From assembly GCA_021496925.1 (NCBI GenBank), contig CP053915.1, positions 4,305,501 to 4,369,500 of the forward strand: 64,000 nucleotides of DNA, written 5' to 3'. Made by a program: the position numbers and the translations under genes. Positions 17,925 through 26,681 of the stretch are shown here, one piece after another. The notes under the pieces were generated by a model that made no database searches, was not told the DNA's origin, and saw nothing but the letters and a program-made list of their open reading frames with translations. This DNA comes from Acidovorax sp. YS12. Lineage in GTDB: Bacteria; Pseudomonadota; Gammaproteobacteria; Burkholderiales; Burkholderiaceae_C. How positions within the stretch are numbered: position 1 is the stretch's first letter; the number at the start of each line of letters is the position of its first letter.

Positions 17925-18983
17925 TCAGGGCTTGGCCGGGGCGCTGCGGGCCTGGCGCACGGCATCGGTCAGCGCGGTGTTGGCGTCGGCCAGCAGTTGC
18001 CGCGCGATGCCCTGGTAGCGCGCCGGGTCGGCGTGGATCTCCAGGTCCTTGCGCGAGAAGCTGCGGCCCGACAACAGGCCGGAGACGGCGCCCAGGGCGT
18101 TCACGCTGCCATCGGTCACGTCCCTGGTCGTGCCGTAGGCCTGCTGCGAGTACACCGCCTGCCCCAGCTTGAGGGCGCTGCCGTGCGCGTCGGGGCAGTA
18201 GCCCACGCACTGGCTGCCGCGCAGCGTGGCATAGACGATGCCGCTGCCCGCGCGCACCGACAGGCCCTGGCCCATGGCCACTTCGGCGTTGCCGCCGGCC
18301 ACCAGGGTCTTGCCGCTGCTGGCGGCGTTGAGGAAGTCCACGTAGTAGGTCACGCTGATCACCCCGGCCTGCTGCTCCTTGAGCAGCGCGGGCCACACCT
18401 GCGTGGGGCTGCCCGCGTTGAAGCCCGAGAAGGCCGAACCCGCGCCGGTGTCGCCCGGGAACATCGCCAGCTTGGCGCCGCCGGGCGCGAACACCAGCAG
18501 CTTGCCCTGGCCGGCGTCGAGCGTCGCCGGGCTGGGCACGCTGGCCAGGCGCGCGTAGGCGCCCGATGCGGCCAGGTCGCGCGGCTCCAGCACCGCCAGG
18601 CCGCTGGCCCGGAGCTTGTCCACGAAGTCGGCGTAGGCCGCGTCGGTGATGGCCTGGTAGGTGGCATGGTCCAGGCCGCGCAGCGTGCCCTTCATGGCGG
18701 TGGAAGCGGAGTTCGTGCTGAACAGCGCGCTGCTGCTGGCCGATGCCGACACCTGCTGGCTGAACGCCACGCGGAACGCGGCGATGACGACCTTGCTTTC
18801 GCCCTGGAGGTAGCGGGTGCCGCTGGATTCCACGCTGCCCAGGGGCACGCCCAGGGCGCCGCGCTGCACGGCGGGCTGGTTGCCGCCGCCCGTGGTCACG
18901 CAGGCGGACAGCGCGGCCAGCGCCAGGGCCGTGGCGGCCAGCCGGGCCGGGCGGGAAAAAGGAAGGGGCGAGGACAGGGGCAT
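17925..18983 (-). CDS. Putative lipoprotein, unknown function
   Basis: A 352-aa secreted protein with a lipoprotein signal peptide (lipobox LSAC, Cys28). Alanine/serine-rich mature part with repeated secreted-protein features; two cysteines in SQCVGYCPDAHG may form a disulphide. I do not recognise a named domain. The ATG at 18983 fits the signal peptide. A further lipoprotein gene is transcribed divergently 166 bases away. Confidence 0.75.
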   Translation of the reverse strand: MPLSSPLPFSRPARLAATALALAALSACVTTGGGNQPAVQRGALGVPLGSVESSGTRYLQGESKVVIAAFRVAFSQQVSASASSSALFSTNSASTAMKGTLRGLDHATYQAITDAAYADFVDKLRASGLAVLEPRDLAASGAYARLASVPSPATLDAGQGKLLVFAPGGAKLAMFPGDTGAGSAFSGFNAGSPTQVWPALLKEQQAGVISVTYYVDFLNAASSGKTLVAGGNAEVAMGQGLSVRAGSGIVYATLRGSQCVGYCPDAHGSALKLGQAVYSQQAYGTTRDVTDGSVNALGAVSGLLSGRSFSRKDLEIHADPARYQGIARQLLADANTALTDAVRQARSAPAKP

Positions 18984-19057
18984 CGGCGCGGACTCCAGCG
19001 GATTCTTGAAACGGTTGGATACGAATCGGCCGATTCTGGTGGGCCCCGGCATGCGCG

Positions 19058-19081
19058 GCAATCCCGCGTACGCGGGATTGC
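19058..19081. repeat. 24-bp perfect palindrome
   Basis: A perfect palindrome centred on CCCGCGTACGCGGG, between two divergent lipoprotein genes. It could be an operator, a cruciform-forming repeat unit or part of a terminator. Confidence 0.6.
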
Positions 19082-19149
19082 GGGGGGCGCCAGGACTCCG
19101 AAGAATGCGCGGGTTCGATACATCTCCTAACCAAAAGGAAACCTTTGCG

Positions 19150-20214
19150 ATGACATACCCGAACCGTTTTACCCTGCAGCGCCCGCTGCGCTGGATGGGG
19201 GCCCTGGCCCTGGCCGCGGGCCTGGCCGCCTGCGGCGGAGGGGGCTCCAGCAGCAACGATGGGGCGGCCCCGGTCAATCCGCCCAAGCCCCCGGCACCGG
19301 TGGCGACCGAGCTCTTCGGCACCGCCGCCGTTGGCGCGCCCATCGCCGGCGGCAAGGTCGAGGTGCGCTGCCAGGGCGGCGCCACGCTGCTGACGGCCAC
19401 CACCACGGCCACCGGCACCTGGCAGGTCGATACCACGGGGCAGGCGCTGCCCTGCGCGGTGCGCGTGACGGGCGGCAGCCTGGCGCAGGGGCAGGCCTAC
19501 CACTCGGTGGCCCTGGCCTTCGGCACCCTGAACGTCACGCCGCTGACCGACCTGATGGTGGCCAACGCCGCTGCCAGGACACCCGCGGCCTGGTGGGGCG
19601 GCAGCGGCCCGGCGGACCCGTCGGCCGTGACGCAGGCCGCGCTGGACCGGGCGCTGGCCGCGCTGCGCGCGGCCTTCGGCCTGGCCGTGCTCAAGGACCT
19701 CGATCCGCGCACGGCGCAGTTCACCGCCCAGCCCAAGGACAGGATCGACGACGTGCTCGAAGCCCTGCGCCTGGCCCTGCCGAAAGCCGGCATGGACTAC
19801 GCGGCGCTGGTGCAGGCGGCGCTTGGCCAGGGCTTCGCGCTGCCCGAGAGCTTCCGCACCGTGCTGGCTAGTAGCTACGTCACCGTCACCACGGGCGGCA
19901 GCACCCCGGACCCGGTGCCCGGCCCTGGCGGCAACTACACGCTCACGCTGAACGTCACGGCCAGCGGCATGGCCCTGGCGCCGATCACCCTGACCAACAT
20001 GCCCAAGCCCGCTTCGCAGTCGGAGTTCTGCGGCTGGGTCGATGATCCGTCCAGCCCGCTGTCGCTGACCCAGGTGAGCAATGGCGCGACAGGCAAGGTC
20101 GTCATCAACAGCTGCGCCTTCAACGGCACCGTGGGCAGGGTGGATGCCACGCTGACGATCACCTCCCCCGTGGCCATGACGGTGCCCTACAGCGTCACGT
20201 ACACCTACCGCTGA
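19150..20214 (+). CDS. Putative lipoprotein with carboxypeptidase-like domain start
   Basis: A 354-aa secreted lipoprotein (lipobox LAAC, Cys28, followed by a Gly/Ser/Pro-rich linker GGGGSSSNDG). The segment FGTAAVGAPIAGGKVEVRCQ resembles carboxypeptidase-regulatory-like beta-sandwich domains often seen in Comamonadaceae lipoproteins. The C-terminal part has a single CGWVDDPSS cysteine. Function unknown. The start at 19150 sets the signal peptide at the N-terminus; an AAAGGAA motif precedes it. Confidence 0.75.
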   Translation: MTYPNRFTLQRPLRWMGALALAAGLAACGGGGSSSNDGAAPVNPPKPPAPVATELFGTAAVGAPIAGGKVEVRCQGGATLLTATTTATGTWQVDTTGQALPCAVRVTGGSLAQGQAYHSVALAFGTLNVTPLTDLMVANAAARTPAAWWGGSGPADPSAVTQAALDRALAALRAAFGLAVLKDLDPRTAQFTAQPKDRIDDVLEALRLALPKAGMDYAALVQAALGQGFALPESFRTVLASSYVTVTTGGSTPDPVPGPGGNYTLTLNVTASGMALAPITLTNMPKPASQSEFCGWVDDPSSPLSLTQVSNGATGKVVINSCAFNGTVGRVDATLTITSPVAMTVPYSVTYTYR

Positions 20215-20242
20215 CGCCGGAACTGGCCTTTTGCTCTGTTTC

Positions 20243-20283
20243 TGGTAGCTGCTTGCGCTTTGCTGGAAAGGGCTGGTGCCTGT
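20243..20283. repeat. Dispersed repeat downstream of the 19150-20214 lipoprotein
   Basis: TGGTAGCTGCTTGCGCTTTG followed by GAAAGGGCTGGTGCCTG, a clear copy of the dispersed repeat in the 106-base gap between convergent genes. Confidence 0.75.
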
Positions 20284-20320
20284 TTTTTGCAGGAATGCCG
20301 GGCCTGCCCCGGCCCCTTGT

Positions 20321-20677
20321 TCAGGCCAGCGCCAGCAGCGCCAGCCCGATGGCGGCGGGCACCGCCTGGATGAACAGGATCTTGCGGCTGGCCGTGGCGG
20401 CGCCGTACAGGCCCGCCACCAGCACGCACAGCAGGAAGAACACCTGCACCTGCACGCCCCCGGGGCCGAGCCACAGGCCCCACAGCAGGCCCGCCGCGAG
20501 GAAGCCGTTGTACAGGCCCTGGTTGGCTGCCAGGGTCTTGGTGGCGGTGGCCATTTCCTGGGTCAGGCCGAAGGCGCGCCGTCCGGCGGGCTTGTCCCAC
20601 TGGAACATCTCCAGCACCAGGATGTAGACGTGCAGCAGGGCGATCAGGGCGACGACGGCGTTGGCGGCAAGGGACAT
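20321..20677 (-). CDS. DUF1304 membrane protein
   Basis: A 118-aa integral membrane protein with four predicted helices and the conserved segments LHVYILVLEMFQWDKP and ANQGLYNGFLAAGLLWG, which identify DUF1304. The function of the family is unknown. It stands alone between a repeat and the AhpD-like gene. Confidence 0.85.
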   Translation of the reverse strand: MSLAANAVVALIALLHVYILVLEMFQWDKPAGRRAFGLTQEMATATKTLAANQGLYNGFLAAGLLWGLWLGPGGVQVQVFFLLCVLVAGLYGAATASRKILFIQAVPAAIGLALLALA

Positions 20678-20776
20678 GGCGTGGCTCGCGGGGTGGCAAA
20701 GCGCCCAGCATATCCGCTGCCCGCCCGGCGTGCATGGGCGGGCTGTCGCCTGCGCGCGCGCAGGCGGGGCGTGGCG

Positions 20777-21355
20777 TCAGCGGCCCATGCCGTAGAACTC
20801 GTCGTTGGGCCGCATGCTGGTGACGTTGGCCATGCGGTTGGAGAGGCCGAAGAACGCGGCGATGCCGGCGATGTCCCAGATGTCGTCCTGGTCGAAGCCG
20901 TGCTGGCGCAGGGCCTCGAAGTCCTGGTCGTCCACTTCCTGGGCGCGCGCCGAGACCTTCATGGCGAAGTCCAGCATGGCCTTCTGGCGCGGCGTGATGT
21001 CGGCCTTGCGGTAGTTCACCGCCACCTGGTCGGCAATGAGCGGGTTCTTGGCGCGGATGCGCAGGATCGCGCCGTGCGCCACCACGCAGTACTGGCACTG
21101 GTTGGCGTTGCTCGTGGCGACCACGATCATCTCGCGCTCGGCCTTGCTCAGGTTGCCTTTCTTGTCCATCAGCGCGTCGTGGTAGGCGAAGAAGGCGCGG
21201 AACTCGTCCGGGCGGTGCGCCAGCACCAGGAACACGTTGGGCACGAAGCCGGATTTCTCCTGCACGGCCAGGATGCGCGCGCGGATGTCGTCGGGCAGGT
21301 CCTTGATTTCGGGCACGGGAAAGCGGCTGATGGGGGCTGCGGTCATGGTGGTCAT
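20777..21355 (-). CDS. Peroxidase-related enzyme, AhpD/carboxymuconolactone decarboxylase fold
   Basis: A 192-aa AhpD-like protein with the redox motif CQYCVVAHG (CxxC then H), followed by NRMAN in the C-terminal half, as in uncharacterised peroxidase-related enzymes. Probably acts on peroxides or thiols in the cytosol. Located 26 bases after acuI on the same strand, so it likely belongs to the acuR-acuI transcript. Start MTTMTAAPISRF at 21355; an internal ATG at 21346 is also possible. Confidence 0.85.
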   Translation of the reverse strand: MTTMTAAPISRFPVPEIKDLPDDIRARILAVQEKSGFVPNVFLVLAHRPDEFRAFFAYHDALMDKKGNLSKAEREMIVVATSNANQCQYCVVAHGAILRIRAKNPLIADQVAVNYRKADITPRQKAMLDFAMKVSARAQEVDDQDFEALRQHGFDQDDIWDIAGIAAFFGLSNRMANVTSMRPNDEFYGMGR

Positions 21356-21381
21356 GGGTCTCTCCTTGGTTTGAAAATGGA

Positions 21382-22371
21382 TCACACCCGCACTACGAGG
21401 CGGCCGCGCACCTGCCCGGCAAGCAGCTCGGGCGCGATGGCGATGGCGTCGTCCAGCGTGATGTCGTGCAGCAGCGTTTCCAGCACGGCGGTGTCCAGGT
21501 CGGCCGCCAGGCGCTGCCAGGCCTGCAGGCGGTCGGGCGTGGGCGCCATCACGCTGTCGATGCCCGCCAGCGTCACGCCGCGCAGGATGAAGGGCGCCAC
21601 CGTGGCCGGAAAGCCCATGCCCGCCGCCAGCCCGCAGGCCGCCACCACGCCGCGGTAGCGCATGGCGGCGCACACGTTCGCCAGCACCTGGCCGCCCGCC
21701 ACGTCCACGGCACCGGCCCAGCGCTCCTTTTCCAGCGGCCGGCCGGGCGGGGCGATTTCCGCGCGGTCGATGACGTGGCGCGCGCCCAGGCCGGTGAGGA
21801 AGCCGGCCTCCTGCACCCGCCCGGTGACGGCGGCCACCTCGTAGCCCGCCTTGGCCAGCAGCGCCACGGCCACGCTGCCCACGCCGCCCGCCGCGCCGGT
21901 TACCACCACGGGGCCCTTGTCCGGCGTCACGCCGTGGCGCTCCAGCGCCAGCACGCACAGCGCGGCGGTGTAGCCCGCCGTGCCGATGCCCATGGCCTGG
22001 CGCGCGGTGAAGGGCGCCTGCAGCGGAACCAGGAAGCGCCCCGGCACGCGGGCTAGTTCGGCCAGCCCGCCCCAGTGCCCTTCGCCCACGCCCCAGCCAT
22101 TCAGCACCACGGCATCGCCGGGCTGCCAGGCCGGGTCGGTGCTGGACTCCACCGTGCCCGCGAAGTCGATGCCCGGCACCATGGGGAACTTGCGCACCAC
22201 GGGCGAGCGGCCGGTGATGGCCAGCGCGTCCTTGTAGTTCAGCGTGGAGTAGGCGACGCGCACGGTCACTTCGCCCTCATTGGGAAGGGAGGGCAACGAT
22301 GCCTCGTCCAGCATGCGCACGGCAGCGGTCTGCTGGCTGTCCTGTTTGTCGATGAGCAAGCCACGGAACAT
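21382..22371 (-). CDS. acuI: Acrylyl-CoA reductase, YhdH/AcuI type
   Basis: A 329-aa medium-chain, zinc-independent NADPH dehydrogenase of the AcuI/YhdH subfamily, which reduces acryloyl-CoA to propionyl-CoA and so detoxifies acrylate. Segments: STLNYKDALAITG (residues 42-54), FPMVPGIDFAGTVESS, NGWGVGEGHWGG, and the cofactor loop VVVTGAAGGVGSVAV. It is 17 bases downstream of an AcuR-like TetR gene, the same pairing as the known acuR-acuI genes, which supports the call. Confidence 0.9.
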   Translation of the reverse strand: MFRGLLIDKQDSQQTAAVRMLDEASLPSLPNEGEVTVRVAYSTLNYKDALAITGRSPVVRKFPMVPGIDFAGTVESSTDPAWQPGDAVVLNGWGVGEGHWGGLAELARVPGRFLVPLQAPFTARQAMGIGTAGYTAALCVLALERHGVTPDKGPVVVTGAAGGVGSVAVALLAKAGYEVAAVTGRVQEAGFLTGLGARHVIDRAEIAPPGRPLEKERWAGAVDVAGGQVLANVCAAMRYRGVVAACGLAAGMGFPATVAPFILRGVTLAGIDSVMAPTPDRLQAWQRLAADLDTAVLETLLHDITLDDAIAIAPELLAGQVRGRLVVRV

Positions 22372-22388
22372 GGGGATCTCCTTGTCGT

Positions 22389-23030
22389 TTACCTGAGCAG
22401 TTGAAAGAAACCTTCGGCATAGACCTGCAGCGGCGCGGCGGAGCGCTGCAGCTTGGCGCGCAGCACCGCGCCCTCCCAGCCGATCCAGAAGAACTGCGCC
22501 AGCACCGCGCAGTCGTGCCGCGCCGCGATCTCGCCGGCCTGCTGCGCGGCGCGCAGGCAGGCGGCGGTGCGCGCCTGCCAGTCGAGCAGAACGTCCTCCA
22601 GCTGCGCGCGGAACGATTCGGGCAGCGTGCCCATTTCCTGCCCCAGGTTGCCGACCAGGCAGCCGCGCTGGAAGCCGTGGCGCTGCATGCCCGCCTGGGC
22701 GTCGGCGATGAAGCCGTGCAGCCGCTGCAGGGGCGGCGTCGCGGGGTCCAGGAACCAGCGGTCGAGCTTGCGCGCGAAGTAGCCGGCGTAGGCCGCGATC
22801 AGCGCCTGGCCAAAGGCTTCCTTGCTCTCGAAGTAGTGATAGAACGAGCCCTTGGGCACGGCCGCCTGGCGCAGGATTTCGTCGATGCCGACGGCCGAGT
22901 AGCCTTTCTCCGTCAGCACCGCCACGCCGGTGCGCACGAGCAATGCGCGCGTGTCCTCGCGCGGCGCGGCGGGGTTCTTGGGCGGGCGGCCCCGGCGGCG
23001 CGGCGCGTGCGGTGGAGCGGTGGATGGCAT
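22389..23030 (-). CDS. acuR: TetR-family regulator AcuR-like
   Basis: A 213-aa TetR repressor. Helix-turn-helix in residues 30-75 (EKGYSAVGIDEILRQAAVPK, GSFYHYFESKEAFG). The C-terminal ligand domain contains RHGFQRGCLVGNLGQEMG and FWIGWEGAVLRAKL, which agree closely with my memory of the Rhodobacter AcuR repressor, known to respond to acrylate/DMSP. It probably represses its own transcript with acuI; a candidate operator lies at 23054-23091. Confidence 0.85.
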   Translation of the reverse strand: MPSTAPPHAPRRRGRPPKNPAAPREDTRALLVRTGVAVLTEKGYSAVGIDEILRQAAVPKGSFYHYFESKEAFGQALIAAYAGYFARKLDRWFLDPATPPLQRLHGFIADAQAGMQRHGFQRGCLVGNLGQEMGTLPESFRAQLEDVLLDWQARTAACLRAAQQAGEIAARHDCAVLAQFFWIGWEGAVLRAKLQRSAAPLQVYAEGFFQLLR

Positions 23031-23053
23031 GGCGGAGGGTTGAAATTAGACTG

Positions 23054-23091
23054 AATGGTTTAATTATTCCATTAATTAGACCGACTGTCTA
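23054..23091. promoter_or_regulatory. Candidate AcuR operator and promoter region
   Basis: Just upstream of acuR the sequence becomes AT-rich and holds two dyads: AATGG...CCATT (23054-23058 and 23069-23073) and TAGACCGACTGTCTA (23077-23091). Their position suggests the autoregulatory site of the TetR protein. No protein-binding evidence is available. Confidence 0.5.
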
Positions 23092-23136
23092 TATTTCGGC
23101 GTGGCAACGCCACTGCGTGTTGTCCGGCCGGCGTGT

Positions 23137-24075
23137 TCAGTGCGCGCTCGCGGCCAGCCCCGCCGCCAGGGCCAGCGCGTGCACCAGGGGCGCCGCCACC
23201 GACAACGCGATGGCTGGGCGCAGGCGCTGCGGTTCGCTGGCATGGCGCAGCAGCAGCGCGGCCGCCGCCAGCGACAGCGGCGCCGAGGCCAGGCCCCACA
23301 GCGCGGCGGCGGGCGGAATCAGCAGCCACACCGCCAGCGCCAGCCAGCCGTGCGCCAGCAGCGCCAGCGCCAGGTACAACCAGGCGGCGCGGCGTGCGCC
23401 CAGGCGTACCACCAGGGTGTTTTTCCCCACCTGGGCATCGGCCGGGGCGTCGGGAAAGCCATTGATCAGCAGCAGATTGACCACCAGCAGCGCAAAGCTC
23501 GCCGCCGTGGCCGCCGGAATGATGAAGAACTGGCGCCGCTGCACGTAGTCCGCCCCCAGCACGATGAGCCACCAGGCCAGGCCCACGGCCAGCTCGCCCA
23601 GGCCGCGCGACATCAGTGCCAGTGGCGGCGCTGAATAGGCCCAGGCCAGGAACAGGCCCGCCATGCCAATCAGCAGCAGCCCGCCGCCGCTGTGCAGTGC
23701 CAGCAGCAGCCCGGCGGGCACCAGCACAAGCAGCAGCAGCGCGGCCCAGCGGCCGGTGTCGGCCTCGGACACCAGGCCCTGCTGGATCAGCCGCGAACCG
23801 CCAGAGAACGGGAACAGGCCCTGCTGGTTCGCTGCGTCGGCGCCGTTGCGCGCGTCGTGGTAGTCGTTCAGCACATTCGCGCCGGCATGCGCCACCACGG
23901 CCAGCACCAGGGTGGCAGCGGCCTTGGGCACATCAAAGCCGCAGCCGCAGGCCCAGGCGAACGCCATGCCGAGGAGGCAGGCAGCCGCCGTCAGCAGCAG
24001 GAAGCCGGGGCGCGTCATGCGCAGCAGCATGCGCCAGCCGGGCGCGGGCACAGGGGGGCGGGAGTCGGAAAGCAT
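23137..24075 (-). CDS. UbiA-family prenyltransferase, MenA-like
   Basis: A 312-aa integral membrane prenyltransferase with about eight helices. The first aspartate-rich motif is NDYHDARNGAD and the second is INGFPDAPADAQVGK; GRWAALLLLV and SRGLGELAVGL are also typical. It resembles 1,4-dihydroxy-2-naphthoate polyprenyltransferase, but no other menaquinone genes are in the window, so the acceptor substrate is uncertain. Start at 24075 removes an unlikely upstream extension. Confidence 0.8.
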   Translation of the reverse strand: MLSDSRPPVPAPGWRMLLRMTRPGFLLLTAAACLLGMAFAWACGCGFDVPKAAATLVLAVVAHAGANVLNDYHDARNGADAANQQGLFPFSGGSRLIQQGLVSEADTGRWAALLLLVLVPAGLLLALHSGGGLLLIGMAGLFLAWAYSAPPLALMSRGLGELAVGLAWWLIVLGADYVQRRQFFIIPAATAASFALLVVNLLLINGFPDAPADAQVGKNTLVVRLGARRAAWLYLALALLAHGWLALAVWLLIPPAAALWGLASAPLSLAAAALLLRHASEPQRLRPAIALSVAAPLVHALALAAGLAASAH

Positions 24076-24172
24076 GGCGCTATCGTAGCCACGCGCCGTG
24101 GCAGGGCGCGGCAGCGGGCGCGCTGGCGCGCAGCGCATGTGCCTCACATGGCGCGCCTTTGTGCTTCTGTAT

Positions 24173-24214
24173 TGATAGCTGCTTGCGCTTGATAGTTAAG
24201 CGCTAGAGGCCATT
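24173..24214. repeat. Dispersed repeat overlapping the end of the UDG-family gene
   Basis: TTGATAGCTGCTTGCGCTTG, a short spacer, then AAGCGCTAGAGGCCATTTTC: a near-consensus copy with inner inverted arms GCGCTT/AAGCGC. It supplies the stop codon (positions 24203-24205) and last codons of the neighbouring minus-strand gene. Confidence 0.85.
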
Positions 24215-24820
24215 TTCGCTTGTATTTTCAGCCAGCACGGCGGCCACGCGGGTACGCACCTGGGGCAGCACCTCGGCCTCGAACCAGGGGTTGCGCTGCA
24301 GCCAGCCGTTGTTGCGCGGGCTGGGGTGGGGCAGGGCGATGGTGTGCGGCCCCGGGCCCGCCAACTGGCCCCGCCATTCGCGCACTGCGGCGGTGACGCC
24401 CTGGCGCGCATCTGGCAGGTGCCAGGCCAGTGCGTACTGCCCCAGCACCACCGTGAGGGCCCGCCGCGGCAGGTGCGTCAGCAGGGACGCGCGCCAGGCC
24501 GGCGCGCATTCAGGGCGCGGCGGCGCGTCGCCCGACGGTCCCCGGCCGGGGTAGCAAAGGCCCATGGGCAGGATGGCCACCTGCGCGGCATCGTAGAAGA
24601 CCGTGCGCTCCAGGCCCAGCCAGGCGCGCAGGCGCTCGCCACTGGCGTCGTCGAACGGGATGCCGCTGGCGTGCACCTTTCGCCCCGGGGCTTGGCCGGC
24701 GATCAGGATGCGCGCGCTGGCCGCAGCCTGCAGCACCGGGCGCGGGCCTAGCGGCAGGTGGGGTGCGCACAGGGTGCAGGCGCGCACGCGGCGCAGCAGG
24801 GCGGGCAGCGCTTCGGGCAT
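24203..24820 (-). CDS. Uracil-DNA glycosylase family protein
   Basis: A 205-aa UDG-superfamily protein that may remove uracil or other damaged bases, or act as a relative without that activity. Motif 1 region GQAPGRKVHASGIPFDDASG (residues 42-61) and motif 2 HPSPRNNGWLQRNPWF near the C-terminus are visible; an N-terminal CxxC (CTLC) could be a metal-ligand remnant. The last codons and stop lie inside a dispersed repeat, so the natural C-terminus may have been altered by the repeat. Nine bases downstream of the DUF488 gene. Confidence 0.8.
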   Translation of the reverse strand: MPEALPALLRRVRACTLCAPHLPLGPRPVLQAAASARILIAGQAPGRKVHASGIPFDDASGERLRAWLGLERTVFYDAAQVAILPMGLCYPGRGPSGDAPPRPECAPAWRASLLTHLPRRALTVVLGQYALAWHLPDARQGVTAAVREWRGQLAGPGPHTIALPHPSPRNNGWLQRNPWFEAEVLPQVRTRVAAVLAENTSENGL

Positions 24821-24829
24821 GGCGCGCTG

Positions 24830-25219
24830 CTATGCAGTGATCTGCGCGCCCGCCTCGGCCAGCAGCGCGCGCAGCACCGCGCGGTGGCAATGGCCTTCTT
24901 CCTCGCAGTAGCAGCCCACGGAAAAGTTCGTCTGCCGCGACAACTGCGCCAGCAGCGCGATGCTGTGGCGGTTCTCGGGCGTGCCCATCTCGGCGCGGTA
25001 GCGGCGCTCGAAAGCGGCCCACTCCTGCGGCGTGGCAGCCGCCTGGGCCATCTTCACCGTGTCGTTGCTCGGGGCCAGGTTGGGGTACCAGACGTCGTAC
25101 CAATCCTGCGCCGCGAACTGCTCCTTGGGCACGCCGCGCGGCGGGCGGCGCACGGTGCCAATGCGCGTGCCCTCGTCAGGTGCGCGCGGGGTGCCGAGGC
25201 GGACGATGCGAAGGGGCAT
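24830..25219 (-). CDS. DUF488 family protein
   Basis: A 129-aa protein with the family's segments RLGTPRAPDEGTRIGTVRRP near the N-terminus and CYCEEEGHCHRAVL near the C-terminus, where the cysteines and histidine are the conserved cluster. The function is unknown. Probably co-transcribed with the UDG-family gene downstream. Confidence 0.85.
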   Translation of the reverse strand: MPLRIVRLGTPRAPDEGTRIGTVRRPPRGVPKEQFAAQDWYDVWYPNLAPSNDTVKMAQAAATPQEWAAFERRYRAEMGTPENRHSIALLAQLSRQTNFSVGCYCEEEGHCHRAVLRALLAEAGAQITA

Positions 25220-25310
25220 GGCAGGCAGGGTTGAAGCGGGGAGGCCGCCATTTTGCCGGCGATGGGATCAGCCGCTGGCCAATAGGGAACGGCTGGGGCG
25301 CAAGGCCGGG

Positions 25311-25604
25311 TTAAGGCGCATAAGAGGAGTGGCTGTAGACGGCGATCAGTGCAAAAAAGACAACCGCCAGGCCAAGCCAGATGAGATTTCTCACCCCTGA
25401 GCGTGACGCCAAAATTCCCATGAGGAAAAAGGCGGCCGCGATGAAAAGCCACCCCTGCACGACGGCTCCCAGGCCCGAAGAGGTGGAAATGCCGAGCTTT
25501 CCCCCCGTGGTGAGCTGGTGTTCCGTGATGCCCATCCAACCGACGCTCGCGCAAATGGCTGCCAAGGCACAGAATGCGATAACGATAAAGAGGGGCGGCT
25601 TCAT
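25311..25604 (-). CDS. Small membrane protein, unknown
   Basis: A 97-aa hydrophobic protein with helices near residues 4-23, 45-66 and 72-92. I recognise no family. Its base composition is lower in GC than the genes to its left, like the integron region beyond, so it may be acquired sequence. No attC site was found next to it, so I do not count it as a cassette. Confidence 0.55.
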   Translation of the reverse strand: MKPPLFIVIAFCALAAICASVGWMGITEHQLTTGGKLGISTSSGLGAVVQGWLFIAAAFFLMGILASRSGVRNLIWLGLAVVFFALIAVYSHSSYAP

Positions 25605-25671
25605 GTTCTCTGGCGTTCAAATTCACGGTTGGCTGAGCGCCGCGGGTGGACAGTGGGCGTAGCCCCCGCTG

Positions 25672-26445
25672 CTACGGGGTTGGGTTTTTTACCCATGTTG
25701 CCATGCTTTTTACAGTGGCCTCTTCAATGCCAATGAACCCGTGGTAATGCAGTGCCTCGCAGGGGTCGCCTGTCGGATTCTCGCCCCCGGAAACCATGAG
25801 CAATTTTTTGACAGGCGTGTTTTTGAGGCCTTTCATGATGCTCGGTACTTCGTGCGGTGCGCAAATGACGCAACCGTCTTTTTCATGGTGCACCACCAGG
25901 ACGGGGATTTGAATTTTTTCGATATCTTGCGTGGGAATCGCACCCGCTTTCTTGTAGCTGACCACGCTCGCAGTGAGAACGATGCCGCCAAGGAGTTCGT
26001 TGCCGAAATCGATGGCTGCTGCAGTCGCTGAAACAGTTCCTCGGCTTGTTCCTACAAGCCAAACGGGTAATCCCGTATCGGCTTTCAAATATTCAACTAC
26101 CCTCTTGATATCCTGGAGATGCTCGGGGCTGAGGCGGTCGGCGTATTCAACGTAGCCGGTCTTCTTGTCCGACGGCAAGCCAAGTACGGCAACATTCAGC
26201 CCGTTTTCGGTGAAATGATTTCGGCTACGGACTAAGAAGTTCTCGCTGGATGGCTGTCCATTCACTATTTTCCCCATGCCTCCTTTTCCTCCGGAGAGGA
26301 GCAAAACGGTTGCGCTGGCGCCATTGTTTTTAATGTAGAAGATCGGCGTTTTGACCTCCGGGCGGGTGTCAAGTCTGAGCAATTCTTCAGATGCCAGAGT
26401 CGGAAGGGCGATGAGTGTGGCTAAAAGGAAAAATAGAAAGCGCAT
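25672..26445 (-). CDS. Secreted alpha/beta-hydrolase
   Basis: A 257-aa protein with a signal peptide (MRFLFFLLATLIALPTLAS) and an alpha/beta-hydrolase fold: nucleophile elbow GTSRG (Ser134), an acidic residue in HHEKDGC and a catalytic-type histidine in HYHGFIG. It looks like a dienelactone-hydrolase or lipase-like esterase; the substrate is unknown. The start at 26445 is set by the signal peptide. AT-richer than the core genome and just beyond the last recognisable attC, so it may be the terminal cassette of the integron or adjacent acquired DNA. Confidence 0.75.
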   Translation of the reverse strand: MRFLFFLLATLIALPTLASEELLRLDTRPEVKTPIFYIKNNGASATVLLLSGGKGGMGKIVNGQPSSENFLVRSRNHFTENGLNVAVLGLPSDKKTGYVEYADRLSPEHLQDIKRVVEYLKADTGLPVWLVGTSRGTVSATAAAIDFGNELLGGIVLTASVVSYKKAGAIPTQDIEKIQIPVLVVHHEKDGCVICAPHEVPSIMKGLKNTPVKKLLMVSGGENPTGDPCEALHYHGFIGIEEATVKSMATWVKNPTP

Positions 26446-26681
26446 GATGGATAGGGGCTGGTGAATCAAGCCGAGATATGCGGCAGATGGAAGCCATCTG
26501 CTTGAGAGCAAGGTTGCTAGCCAAGTCCACAAACCAGCGGTCCATAGCCAACAGCATAGCTGGTAATACAAGCCGGGGCTAGTGCGACTGCAAAGTTAAA
26601 ATTAACCGATGCCAAGCCAAAGAAAAATACTAATTTGGAAAAATGGCGATGGCACGAAACGGATTGCTATCGAGCGCGGAT

